NCBI RefSeq assembly: GCF_003522965.1
Contig: NZ_CP031513.1
Location: forward strand, 186,001 to 250,000
Source of the DNA: Bombilactobacillus bombi
GTDB taxonomy: Bacteria > Bacillota > Bacilli > Lactobacillales > Lactobacillaceae
Direction of reading: 5' to 3'
DNA: 64,000 nucleotides
Shown in pieces: positions 23,530 to 33,837 of the stretch. A program made the translations under genes and the position numbers. A model generated the notes under the pieces. The model worked only from the letters and a program-made list of their open reading frames with translations. It was not told where the DNA came from and ran no database searches. How positions within the stretch are numbered: the first letter of the stretch is position 1; the number at the start of each line of letters is the position of its first letter.

Positions 23530-25464
23530 TTATTCCATCAAGTTGGCCCATTTATCTTCGGCCAACTCTTTTTGTGTTGTCAAGTCATCAATTTGCGCTT
23601 GCAGATCTTGCAGTTTAGAATAACTAGCCAAGTTCTCGGGATCAGTCATAGCTTGATTGATAGTAGCAATTTGGTGTTCGTAATCATCAATTTGTTGTTC
23701 CAAAGCATCAATTTGGCGTTGTTTTTTGCGTTCTTCTCGTTGGTGAGCTTTGGCTTGTTCATATGTTTGACTGCCAGTATTGTTATTATTTTCCAATTGG
23801 GGCTTGGTTTGTTGCTCGGAATCAGTTTTAATAGCAGCAAGGGCTTGATTTTCAGCCTTTTTAGCCAGATAGTAATCGTAATTTCCTAGATAAATCGTGC
23901 TGGTTTGGGGTTCTAATTCTAATATTTTAGTTGATATTTGATTAAGCAAATAACGATCATGGGAAACAAATAAAACAGTGCCCGTAAAATTTTGCAAAGC
24001 ATCTTCTAAAACTTCTTTGCTTTGAATGTCTAAGTGGTTTGTCGGTTCATCCATAATTAATAAATTATCGTGCTCTAAAGCTAACTTACAAAGAGTTAAG
24101 CGCGCTTTTTCACCACCCGAGAGAGAATGCACAGTAGTAAACACATCATCATCTCTAAATAAAAAGGAACCTAAAACACTGCGGATATCTTTCTCATCCA
24201 ATGTAGGATGCTCATCCCAAATTTCGTGTAAAACGTCCTTATGGGAATTTAATTGATTTAAGGTTTGATCATAATAACCGATGTCAACATTAGTACCCCA
24301 TTCAATTGTGCCTTGTTGTGGTGGCAGCTGGTTAATTAAAGTTTTAATTAGTGTAGATTTTCCCACACCGTTAGGACCAATAATGCCTAGACGTTCTTGT
24401 TTTTTTAGGTTAAAACTAATATCTTGAGCTAAAGGTTTATCTGGATAACCTGTTTGTAAATGACTAACTTTAAGGACTTCATTGCCACTCATTCGCTCGG
24501 GTGTAAATTGAAAATGAACTTGTTGGTTATAAGCTTGTGGACGTTTTAAAACGTCCATTTTTTCTAATTGTTTACGGCGGCTTTGTGCTTGTTTAGTACT
24601 GGAAGCCCGGACAATATTTTTCTGAATAAATTCTTGAGTTTTTTTGATTTGCTCTTGTTGTTTTTCATAAGCTTTCAAAGCTAATTCGAAGTTTTTATCC
24701 CGCTGTTGTAAATATTTGGTATAGTTGCCCTGATAATGAGTTAGAGTTCCTTGTTCTAAAGCATAAACTTCATTCACCGTATGATCTAAAAAGTATTGAT
24801 CATGAGAAACAATTAATAATGCACCAGAATAATTTTGTAAATATTTTTCTAACCAATTAAGAGTATCAATATCTAAGTGATTAGTAGGTTCATCTAAAAC
24901 CAAAAGATCATGATGCTCTAATAATAATTTTGCAAATGCTAGGCGTGATTGTTCACCACCCGAAAGATTTTGTGCAGGTTCATTAATACGTTCTTCACCA
25001 AAACCAAAACCAGCTAAGACGGAACGTATTTCTGAACGATAGCCATAACCGTTTTCATCTTTGAATTTAACTTGTAAATGGTCATAGCGTTTTAATAATT
25101 GTTGATACTCAGTAGTTTTTATTTGGTTAGCCTGATCTGCAATTTGTTGTTCCATTTGATGCAGCTGTTTTTCTTCAGCTTGCAAATAGGCAAAGACACT
25201 TTCCATTTCTTCATAAATTGTATTACCTGATTGAAAAGCAGGATTTTGAGCTAAATAGCCAATGCTAATACCATTTTTATAAATCATTTGCCCATCATTG
25301 GGCTCATTTTCTTGAATAATTATTTTTAGTAAAGTTGATTTTCCCGCTCCATTAGGACCGACTAATCCGATACGAGCTTGGTCAGAGATTTGAAAATTCA
25401 CTTTAGAAAATAAAATCTCTCCACCAAAACTGCGGGAAATATTTTGACCTTGAACGATTAACAA
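23530..25464 (-). CDS. ABC-F family ATPase (YdiF-like)
   Basis: This 644-residue protein has two ABC domains and no membrane part. The ABC-F family acts on the ribosome as translation factors, and some members give antibiotic resistance. Walker A motifs are GPNGAGKST (about 36) and GPNGVGKST (about 360). Signatures are LSGGEQSRL and LSGGEKARL, each followed by DEPTNHLD. A charged linker lies between the domains (about 240-320), and a C-terminal coiled coil (about 560-640) is typical of YdiF/Uup. The start is TTG, with AGGAG 8 bp before it. It is divergent from rex, the same neighbour as in Bacillus. Confidence 0.9.
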   Translation of the reverse strand: MLIVQGQNISRSFGGEILFSKVNFQISDQARIGLVGPNGAGKSTLLKIIIQENEPNDGQMIYKNGISIGYLAQNPAFQSGNTIYEEMESVFAYLQAEEKQLHQMEQQIADQANQIKTTEYQQLLKRYDHLQVKFKDENGYGYRSEIRSVLAGFGFGEERINEPAQNLSGGEQSRLAFAKLLLEHHDLLVLDEPTNHLDIDTLNWLEKYLQNYSGALLIVSHDQYFLDHTVNEVYALEQGTLTHYQGNYTKYLQQRDKNFELALKAYEKQQEQIKKTQEFIQKNIVRASSTKQAQSRRKQLEKMDVLKRPQAYNQQVHFQFTPERMSGNEVLKVSHLQTGYPDKPLAQDISFNLKKQERLGIIGPNGVGKSTLIKTLINQLPPQQGTIEWGTNVDIGYYDQTLNQLNSHKDVLHEIWDEHPTLDEKDIRSVLGSFLFRDDDVFTTVHSLSGGEKARLTLCKLALEHDNLLIMDEPTNHLDIQSKEVLEDALQNFTGTVLFVSHDRYLLNQISTKILELEPQTSTIYLGNYDYYLAKKAENQALAAIKTDSEQQTKPQLENNNNTGSQTYEQAKAHQREERKKQRQIDALEQQIDDYEHQIATINQAMTDPENLASYSKLQDLQAQIDDLTTQKELAEDKWANLME

Positions 25465-25578
25465 AATAAGGCTCCTTTGTATATTTTTTCGTAAATTTAT
25501 TTTAACATATTGACATTGTGATATTGAATGCGTAATACTGTAAGGAGCATAGAAATAAATTCACAAGAGGAATATATT

Positions 25579-26208
25579 ATGAAACAGTACAAAATACCTA
25601 ATGCAACGATTAAGCGATTACCACTTTATCATCGCTATTTTCAATTTTTAAAAGACTCTGATAAGAAAAAAATTTCATCAACAGAATTAGCGGAAGCGGT
25701 TCAAGTTGATAGTGCCACAATTAGACGTGATTTTTCTTATTTTGGCTCTTTGGGAAAACGCGGCTATGGTTATGAAGTTGAACCCATGCTAGAATTTTTT
25801 AAAAAGTTATTAAATCAAGATAAGACTTCACAAGTAGCCTTAGTTGGTGTTGGTAATTTGGGTAATGCACTTCTTAATTATAACTTTTCTCAGACTAATA
25901 ATATCAAAATTGCAGTGGCCTTTGATAAAAATCCACAAATTATTGGTCAAAAGATTAATGATGTCCCTATTTTGGACACTGAAAAGTTAGCTGAGACTAT
26001 TCAAAACCAAGAAATTGATGTAGCGATTTTGACAGTTCCAGCTAATAATGCGCAAAAAGTTGCTGATGAGCTTGTACAAGCTGGGATTAAGGGCATTTTG
26101 AATTTTTCGCCTTTAAGAATTTCAACACCACCAACAGTGCGAGTGCACAATGTCGATTTAGCTAATGAATTACAAACATTAATTTATTTTTTAGATAATT
26201 ATCGCTAG
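25579..26208 (+). CDS. rex: Redox-sensing transcriptional repressor Rex
   Basis: Rex (209 residues) senses the NADH/NAD+ ratio and represses fermentation genes when NADH is low. The N-terminal winged helix contains SSTELAEAVQVDSATIRRDFSYFGSLGKRGYGYEV. The C-terminal Rossmann domain has VALVGVGNLGNALLNY for dinucleotide binding, then AFDKNP. ATG 25579 is set by AGAGGAA 8-9 bp upstream; an earlier in-frame ATG at 25528 is less likely. TTGTGA and TTCACAA half-sites lie in the leader but 42 bp apart, so autoregulation is not clear. manA follows after 15 bp. Confidence 0.93.
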   Translation: MKQYKIPNATIKRLPLYHRYFQFLKDSDKKKISSTELAEAVQVDSATIRRDFSYFGSLGKRGYGYEVEPMLEFFKKLLNQDKTSQVALVGVGNLGNALLNYNFSQTNNIKIAVAFDKNPQIIGQKINDVPILDTEKLAETIQNQEIDVAILTVPANNAQKVADELVQAGIKGILNFSPLRISTPPTVRVHNVDLANELQTLIYFLDNYR

Positions 26209-26223
26209 GAGGCAATGGCATTG

Positions 26224-27198
26224 ATGGAACCACTGTTTTTAAAGCCTGTTTTTCAGGAAAAAATTTGGGGTGGCCAAAAGTTAGCACAAGAATTTAATTA
26301 TGATTTACCCGAAGGTAAAATTGGCGAATGTTGGGCAATTTCTGCGCATCCTCATGGACCGTCGCAAGTGGAAAATGGTCCTTATGCGGGCAAATATTTA
26401 AATGAACTATGGCAATCTCAACCAGAATTGTTTGGTAATCCACAAGGTAAAGTTTTTCCATTATTAACAAAGATTTTAGACGCAGAGGATAGTCTATCTG
26501 TCCAAGTTCATCCAGATAATGCTTATGCCAAGGCACATGAAGGGGAATTGGGTAAGACTGAATGTTGGTATATCATTGCTGCAGAGCCAGATTCGTATCT
26601 CATTTATGGACATAATGCTAAAAATCACCAAGAAATGAAAGATATGATTGAAAGTGGTGATTGGCAGCATTTTTTGAAAAAATTACCCGTTCAGGCAGGA
26701 GATTTTGTTTTTGTTCCTAGTGGAACAGTGCATGCCTTGAATAAAGGTATTGTAGCCTTAGAAACCCAGCAGAGTAGTGATACGACTTATCGGTTATACG
26801 ATTATGATCGTGTGGATATGAAAACTGGGAAAAAGCGTGCTTTGCATTTGCAACAATCAGAAGATACAATAACTGTACCTTTTGTGGCACCTAAGCTAAA
26901 GTTGCAACAGCAAAAAATTGGTGCTAATAGTGTTATAACAAATTATGTTCAGCCCCCAATTTCACCATTCTTTGCAGTTTGGGGCATTCAAGTCCATAAC
27001 GATCAAATACAGTTTCAGCATCAATTGGGTGCTTATACACTGTATTCTGTGATTGCTGGTGCGGGTGTCTTAACAATTGCTGATCAAGAATACCAATTGC
27101 CCTTGGGGACTCATTTTATAATTCCAGCAACGATTAAAGATTGGAAAATATCCGGCGCTAATATTCAATTAATTGCTTCAGAATCAACAGAAGAGTAA
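26224..27198 (+). CDS. manA: Mannose-6-phosphate isomerase, class I
   Basis: This 324-residue zinc enzyme interconverts mannose-6-phosphate and fructose-6-phosphate. It opens with MEPLFLKPVFQEKIWGGQKL, has the zinc-binding SVQVHPDNAYAKAHEGELGKTECWYI, and FVPSGTVHAL with a metal His, as in the Firmicute type. AGGAGG at 26207-26212 lies too close to ATG 26215; TTG 26221 (8 bp) and ATG 26224 (11 bp) are the candidates, and the conserved start favours the latter. It is co-transcribed with rex and lies near the mannose PTS, which supplies its substrate. Confidence 0.93.
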   Translation: MEPLFLKPVFQEKIWGGQKLAQEFNYDLPEGKIGECWAISAHPHGPSQVENGPYAGKYLNELWQSQPELFGNPQGKVFPLLTKILDAEDSLSVQVHPDNAYAKAHEGELGKTECWYIIAAEPDSYLIYGHNAKNHQEMKDMIESGDWQHFLKKLPVQAGDFVFVPSGTVHALNKGIVALETQQSSDTTYRLYDYDRVDMKTGKKRALHLQQSEDTITVPFVAPKLKLQQQKIGANSVITNYVQPPISPFFAVWGIQVHNDQIQFQHQLGAYTLYSVIAGAGVLTIADQEYQLPLGTHFIIPATIKDWKISGANIQLIASESTEE

Positions 27199-27216
27199 TA
27201 TGGTATTTTAATAAGT

Positions 27217-27255
27217 TAGGTTGGGGTAAGGATAAAAATTTTCCCAGCCTTTTCT
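27217..27255 (+). terminator. Probable terminator after manA
   Basis: GGTTGGG (27219-27225) pairs with CCCAGCC (27243-27249; one G-T pair), followed by TTTTC. Confidence 0.6.
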
Positions 27256-27317
27256 TATTACCAGTTTAGTCTATAAAGTAGTCGTATTGCTGAGAAATTT
27301 GCAATTAAGGAGTTTAC

Positions 27318-29192
27318 GTGAAGGATATTTATAAAAAAATAGCTTACCGAATTGTACAGATTTTAGTAGTGATTTTAATTGCAGCAGTTGCTTATTTTTA
27401 TCTGCAATTAGCAATTACAGGACACTTAGATCGTGATTATTTAGCGATGTATAATGAGATTATTAGTAACCCCATAGCAACAGCAATTAATGTCTTAATG
27501 TTAATGGTATTTGTAATCACATTAATTGCACTGATTGGTGATTATTGGTGGGGGATTGCTGGCAGTATTAGTCTGTTTGCAATAATGATTTTTGTTGATT
27601 ATCAAAAAATAGTCTCTCGCTCTGAGCCCTTATTGCCTTCAGATTTAATCATGGCCAAACAAGTTGGCGGTCTTATTCAGATGGTTAATTGGTTGTCAAT
27701 TGTTGAACTTATTTTGTTTATAGCTTTAATGTTAGCTGCCGCCTATTTTTTGCGTAAATTTACTAAGAAAATGTGGCTGACTAAACATCGAATAATTTGG
27801 CCACTGAGAGTAGTAGTAGCAATTGTTGGTATTTGGGCGTTTGTGTTCTTTTTTCAGTGTGGCAATACTAATTCTTTAGCTTATAAACAATTAACTGATC
27901 TAGAGATTTATAATGACAATCACAATCCATTAAATGTTTATCGCTCAGATGGCACTGTGATTGGTTTTGCATTTAATGTTCGTTCAGATCCGATGAAACG
28001 TCCCAATGGTTATAGCGAAAAAGTAATTGCCAAGATAGCTAATCGTTATCGGATAGCTGATGCTGAGAAGGCTGATATAGGCAAGCAACCAGCTAATATT
28101 ATTTATATTTTGAATGAGTCATTAACTAATCCACGAACTACTTCTGATCAGTATCCACTTCAAGAAGATTCCCCATTAAGCTATATTGACAATATTTTGC
28201 AAAATCCTCAGGCCAATCAGGCTAGTGGATATATGGTATCACCCGAATATGGTGGTGGAACTGCAAATATCGAATTTGAAGCAAATACAGGTTTTTCTAA
28301 TTACTTTTTAAAGAGTATTCCTTATCAAGATATTTTGCCGAAAAAAGCCTATTTTCCTAGCGTTATGCACTACTTAGAAAATTATGGCTATCATTCTGAT
28401 GCTTATCATCCTTTTGCCGGAGCCATGTATCAACGCCCTCAAGCCTATCAAGCATTAGGTATTCATCAATTTAAAGATCAAAAGCGGCTTAAAGGACTGC
28501 ATAAAAGTAAATTTGGAGAATATTACACTGATAGTTCTACGTATCCAAATATCTATCCCCAACAAAAAAAGGCAAAACAATTAAGCTTAGTTATTACCAT
28601 GCAAAATCATATGCCTTATATCACTAATGTTGGGTCTCAAAGTGATTATCAATTAGAAGATCCGATTAAGAATAATACTGATAAAACTAACAAAATGCAA
28701 ACTTATTTGCAGGAACTTCATCAGTCAGATCAAGCATTTTCTAAGTTAGTGGATCATTTTAAGAATTCAGATCAAAAAACTTTAATTGTGATGTATGGTG
28801 ATCACTATCCTGGAGACGGCTTGTATGATGATTTAGCATCAGATATTTTGACAGTGCATGCGACTCCTTTTGTGATGGTTGCTAATTTTCCTTTGAGCAA
28901 CCACCAATATGGCTATTTTTCACCTAATTACATGTCTTTATTGATGTTACAACAACTAGGCTATCCTTTAACGCCGTTTTATAATTTACTTGATCAATTA
29001 CATCAGCAAGTTCCTGTCTTAACTAAGGCAATTCAGATGGATGACAGCGGCAATCAGTACACTAATTCACATTCTAAGAAACCCAAGTGGCAAAAATCGC
29101 AAGCTTATCGTGATTACCAAATGGTAGAATATGATATGACTTATGGGAAAGGCTATGCAAATAAATATCATATGTTTACAGTATCTAAATAA
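27318..29192 (+). CDS. LtaS-family lipoteichoic acid synthase-like protein
   Basis: This 624-residue protein has five N-terminal membrane helices (about 8-178) and an extracellular sulfatase-type domain. The domain shows NIIYILNESL with the metal-binding Glu, GGTANIEFEANTGFSNYFL with the Thr nucleophile, ITMQNHMPY, and VMYGDHYPGDG with the metal-binding Asp-His. This family builds polyglycerolphosphate chains or adds glycerolphosphate to glycolipids and glycans; which of these applies here is not decidable. It has a GTG start with AAGGAG upstream and is a single-gene transcript. D-alanine may be added to its product by the dlt system at 55511. Confidence 0.88.
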   Translation: MKDIYKKIAYRIVQILVVILIAAVAYFYLQLAITGHLDRDYLAMYNEIISNPIATAINVLMLMVFVITLIALIGDYWWGIAGSISLFAIMIFVDYQKIVSRSEPLLPSDLIMAKQVGGLIQMVNWLSIVELILFIALMLAAAYFLRKFTKKMWLTKHRIIWPLRVVVAIVGIWAFVFFFQCGNTNSLAYKQLTDLEIYNDNHNPLNVYRSDGTVIGFAFNVRSDPMKRPNGYSEKVIAKIANRYRIADAEKADIGKQPANIIYILNESLTNPRTTSDQYPLQEDSPLSYIDNILQNPQANQASGYMVSPEYGGGTANIEFEANTGFSNYFLKSIPYQDILPKKAYFPSVMHYLENYGYHSDAYHPFAGAMYQRPQAYQALGIHQFKDQKRLKGLHKSKFGEYYTDSSTYPNIYPQQKKAKQLSLVITMQNHMPYITNVGSQSDYQLEDPIKNNTDKTNKMQTYLQELHQSDQAFSKLVDHFKNSDQKTLIVMYGDHYPGDGLYDDLASDILTVHATPFVMVANFPLSNHQYGYFSPNYMSLLMLQQLGYPLTPFYNLLDQLHQQVPVLTKAIQMDDSGNQYTNSHSKKPKWQKSQAYRDYQMVEYDMTYGKGYANKYHMFTVSK

Positions 29193-29195
29193 TAG

Positions 29196-29226
29196 AGTCA
29201 AGGCAAAAATTGTCTTGGCTTTTTTG
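29196..29226 (+). terminator. Rho-independent terminator
   Basis: AGTCAAGGCA (29196-29205) pairs with TGTCTTGGCT (29211-29220) using two G-T pairs, followed by TTTTT. Confidence 0.8.
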
Positions 29227-29266
29227 TCTGGAAAATGAAAAAATAAAATTTTTTATGGTTAAATAC

Positions 29267-29294
29267 TTGCATACTTTTTCAAACATGATAATAT
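29267..29294 (+). promoter_or_regulatory. groESL promoter
   Basis: TTGCAT (29267-29272) and TAATAT (29289-29294) are separated by 16 bp, just before the CIRCE element. Confidence 0.55.
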
Positions 29295-29305
29295 ATAAAG
29301 TGTTG

Positions 29306-29332
29306 TTAGCACAAAGTGATAGAGAGTGCTAA
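29306..29332 (+). promoter_or_regulatory. CIRCE element (HrcA operator), degenerate left arm
   Basis: TTAGCACAA-N9-GAGTGCTAA: the right arm is perfect, and the left arm differs from TTAGCACTC at its last two bases. A further GTGCTAA follows at 29335-29341. HrcA would bind here to repress groESL when no misfolded protein is present. Confidence 0.9.
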
Positions 29333-29370
29333 ACGTGCTAAAAAATTAAGATAAATTTGGAGGGATTACT

Positions 29371-29655
29371 TTGTTAAAGCCATTAGGTGATCGTATCTTA
29401 GTACAAGTCGATGAAGAAAAAGAACAAACTGTTGGTGGAATTGTTTTAGCAAACAATGCTAAGGAAAAGCCACAAACAGGAGAAATTGTAGCCGTAGGCG
29501 CTGGTGACAAAGCACCAGATGGAAAAATTATTCCTATGACTCTTAAAAAGGGCGACAGAGTTATCTATGACAAGTATGCCGGCTCCGAAGTTAAATATGA
29601 AGGCAATAAATATTTAGTTATGCATGAAAAAGATGTCATGGCTGTTATTGAATAA
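29371..29655 (+). CDS. groES: Co-chaperonin GroES
   Basis: GroES (94 residues) forms the heptameric lid of the GroEL folding chamber. The family pattern [24 protein letters not shown] (with the mobile loop) and [25 protein letters not shown] is complete. The start is TTG, with GGAGGG at 29359-29364. It is controlled by HrcA through the CIRCE element upstream and is followed by groEL after a short gap. Confidence 0.96.
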   Translation: MLKPLGDRILVQVDEEKEQTVGGIVLANNAKEKPQTGEIVAVGAGDKAPDGKIIPMTLKKGDRVIYDKYAGSEVKYEGNKYLVMHEKDVMAVIE

Positions 29656-29677
29656 TAAATAAATAAAATTTAATTGA

Positions 29678-31330
<1,653 letters not shown>

Positions 31331-31350
31331 TTTAATAATTTAATATATTA

Positions 31351-31390
31351 AAAGGTCTCTAAAAGCTAATTGCTTTTAGAGACCTTTTTT
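31351..31390. terminator. Terminator of groESL, probably bidirectional
   Basis: AAAGGTCTCTAAAAGC (31351-31366) pairs perfectly with 31372-31387, with TTT after it and AT-rich sequence on the other side. It separates groEL from the convergent DUF6056 gene. Confidence 0.92.
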
Positions 31391-31404
31391 AAAAGTTAAA
31401 TAAG

Positions 31405-32772
31405 TTATTTGTGTTGACGGATTATTTGCTGTTCCAATTTTTGAAAATTACCAACTTTATAGTGAGGAGCATAAGCTTTCCAATCTTCATAATTAACTGC
31501 GATAATTTTATGATTGGAGTCTCCAACAAAAAAATGCAAAAACATCGGGTCCTCACTCATGTTTGAGGACCATAAATAGTCGATATTAGAATAGTTGATA
31601 ACATAAAAGTCTTTTCGCTGGAGTGTCTGTTGATATTGACAATAATCTTGCGATAATTTGTTGGTTTGATAGTAATTAAGTGAGATTTTGTTAAAATAAA
31701 ATCCTAAAAATAACAATGCAAGTAAACTTAAGGGAGTTAATATCTTATAGTAATGTGGTAAACGTGCTGTCAGATTAATTACTAACAAGGCGATTATCAA
31801 AGTATAACTGCCAAAAATACAACGGGGACCAAATGGGGTAATTACAATAAATGGTAATAAAGCTACAATTGCATCAATTATAAGCCACCCATTGATCAGT
31901 TTTAATTTTGAATAATTCGGATAATCAGTTTGATAATAAAAATTAACTAAGATAATTGCCAGCAGTATTATTAATAGTAGAATAACGCGATAATGACTTA
32001 CAAAGGTTTTGAGATAAGGCAGTAAAGCTGCTTGTTGCGAGTCTATATGGCGATAGCTGTCATGGCCAGCAAATAATAATTTGATATAAGCTCCATTGAT
32101 AAACATCAAAAATGCGCCGATTAAGTTACCTATAAAAATCCACCGAAAATATTTTTGGAAAAATTCAGGACTAAAATGACGGCGGAAAAAAATTAAAAGT
32201 AAAAAATCGTTGAAGCAATTTAACAAAGTTATATGTTCTGCTAAAAATTGGCTTAATATTGCAGCTAATAAAATTAAGAAGCTAGTGGATTGGGAAAAAT
32301 TAATTTTTTTATTTGGTTGATCATAATAAGCACAGATAAGATAAATAAAAAATAAAGGAAAAATAATGGATGGAACATAGTTAGCAAAACCGGCATGCCA
32401 GCCCCAGATTTGGCGAAAAACATCTTTGGGAGCTAATAACAGCCCAATAGCCATTAAAATAGCTCCAATTACTTGATAATCACGCTGGAAAAGTATACGC
32501 GAAATTAAATTTACTAGATAGGTAATAAGTGCGGCACAACTTCCATAAATACAAAAAGAAATTAACTTGGAGTGAGTCATTAAGATAACTAATAAATCTC
32601 CTAAATAACGACCATCGTAAGTTAAAAAAGTCCCACTACTAAAATAATGTGTCCCCCAAGCACTCCACCAATTTAAATCATCGCCAACTAATGGCATCCA
32701 ATAACCAATTAATCCAAAAATAACAAAAATTATTAGATAAATTAAGGGCCGGATTCTGTTACTTGTACGCAT
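31405..32772 (-). CDS. DUF6056-like polytopic membrane protein
   Basis: This 455-residue protein has eleven or more hydrophobic helices and a soluble C-terminal part of about 80 residues (from about 375). The region after the first helix, PLVGDDLNWWSAWGTHYFSSGTFLTYDGRYLGDLL, is the mark of DUF6056 and resembles GT-C type glycosyltransferases (acidic Asp-Asp in the first external loop). It may modify cell-surface glycans, but the substrate is unknown. No good ribosome binding site precedes the ATG. It is a lone gene between groEL and ymdB, and could be an accessory gain. Confidence 0.72.
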   Translation of the reverse strand: MRTSNRIRPLIYLIIFVIFGLIGYWMPLVGDDLNWWSAWGTHYFSSGTFLTYDGRYLGDLLVILMTHSKLISFCIYGSCAALITYLVNLISRILFQRDYQVIGAILMAIGLLLAPKDVFRQIWGWHAGFANYVPSIIFPLFFIYLICAYYDQPNKKINFSQSTSFLILLAAILSQFLAEHITLLNCFNDFLLLIFFRRHFSPEFFQKYFRWIFIGNLIGAFLMFINGAYIKLLFAGHDSYRHIDSQQAALLPYLKTFVSHYRVILLLIILLAIILVNFYYQTDYPNYSKLKLINGWLIIDAIVALLPFIVITPFGPRCIFGSYTLIIALLVINLTARLPHYYKILTPLSLLALLFLGFYFNKISLNYYQTNKLSQDYCQYQQTLQRKDFYVINYSNIDYLWSSNMSEDPMFLHFFVGDSNHKIIAVNYEDWKAYAPHYKVGNFQKLEQQIIRQHK

Positions 32773-32851
32773 AAATCTTACTCTTTTCTATTTAATTATT
32801 TTTCAGCTTATAAAATATATTGCCATAAGGACATTATACTAATCATTAGCA

Positions 32852-32898
32852 AAGTATCAATTTCAATCCCCTTTAAAAAGAAATTTTAGACGATACTT
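32852..32898. repeat. Inverted repeat upstream of ymdB
   Basis: AAGTATC (32852-32858) pairs with GATACTT (32892-32898), and AATTTC with GAAATT inside. There is no T tract. The function is unknown; the rest of 32773-32997 shows nothing else clear. Confidence 0.4.
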
Positions 32899-32997
32899 GT
32901 TTTAAAGAGACATTTAATTGATAATAGCTATATCTGTCTTGAAATAAGTACTTAATGTAACATGAAATTTATCATGTATATTATGAAGGAGCGCATA

Positions 32998-33783
32998 ATG
33001 AGAATAGTGTTTGTAGGCGATGTAATGGGTGAAATTGGAATGCGGGCCGTTAAAATGTATTTGCCCTTAATTAAAGCTAAGTTTCATCCCCAAGTAACAA
33101 TTGTCAATGGTGAAAATGCTGATAATGGCCGTGGAATTAAAGCTACACAATTCAAAGCTATCCTACAAGCAGGAGCTGACGTAGTGACACTGGGTAATCA
33201 TGCTTGGGATAAAAGAGATGTTAATGAACTCTTGGCAACTAATGATAATTTGTTGCGTCCAGCTAATTATCCTGGGAAAAATACTCCTGGTCAAGGTATG
33301 GTGATTAAAAAGGTAAATCAACAACAATTAGCGATTATCAATCTGCAAGGACGCGCTTTAATGAATCCATTAGATGATCCTTTTATGATAGCAGATCAGC
33401 TTTTACAACAAGTTCCCAAAGAAACAAAAATTTTTGTTGATTTTCATGCGGAGGCAACCAGTGAAAAGGGTGCTTTAGCACATTATCTTGATGGTCGTGT
33501 AGATGCCGTAGTGGGTACGCATACCCATGTTCAAACTAACGATGCCCATGTCTTGCCGAAAGGAACGGCTTTTTTGACTGATGTAGGGATGAGTGGTTCT
33601 TATGATGGCATTTTAGGAGTGAAAGCAAGTTCTAGTGTGCAAAGATTTTTAACCCAGCAACCAACTCGTTATGAAATTGATGATAATGGTCGCCCACAAA
33701 TTAATTATTGTGTACTTGATTTAGAAACGCATAATCATATTCAAGTAGGACAAATCAATCCAGACCACCCTTTAGATGTTTAA
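32998..33783 (+). CDS. ymdB: YmdB-type metallophosphoesterase
   Basis: This 261-residue protein is a calcineurin-like phosphoesterase (TIGR00282). In Bacillus subtilis YmdB hydrolyses 2',3'-cyclic nucleotides and affects biofilm and motility decisions. Metal-binding motifs are FVGDVMGEIG, NGENADNGRGI, LGNHAWD, DFHAEATSEK and VVGTHTHVQT. ATG 32998 is set by AAGGAG 6-7 bp upstream; the earlier in-frame ATG has no site. mutS follows after a short gap with possible TATAAT boxes (33800 and 33812). Confidence 0.92.
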   Translation: MRIVFVGDVMGEIGMRAVKMYLPLIKAKFHPQVTIVNGENADNGRGIKATQFKAILQAGADVVTLGNHAWDKRDVNELLATNDNLLRPANYPGKNTPGQGMVIKKVNQQQLAIINLQGRALMNPLDDPFMIADQLLQQVPKETKIFVDFHAEATSEKGALAHYLDGRVDAVVGTHTHVQTNDAHVLPKGTAFLTDVGMSGSYDGILGVKASSSVQRFLTQQPTRYEIDDNGRPQINYCVLDLETHNHIQVGQINPDHPLDV

Positions 33784-33837
33784 ATTAGCTAATTTTAGTT
33801 ATAATAGTAGATATAATTTGTAAGAGGTTGAATAGTA

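Noticed and set aside
25516-25566. Rex autoregulatory site in front of rex
   Set aside because: TTGTGA and TTCACAA half-sites are present but 42 bp apart, whereas a Rex operator is one compact palindrome.
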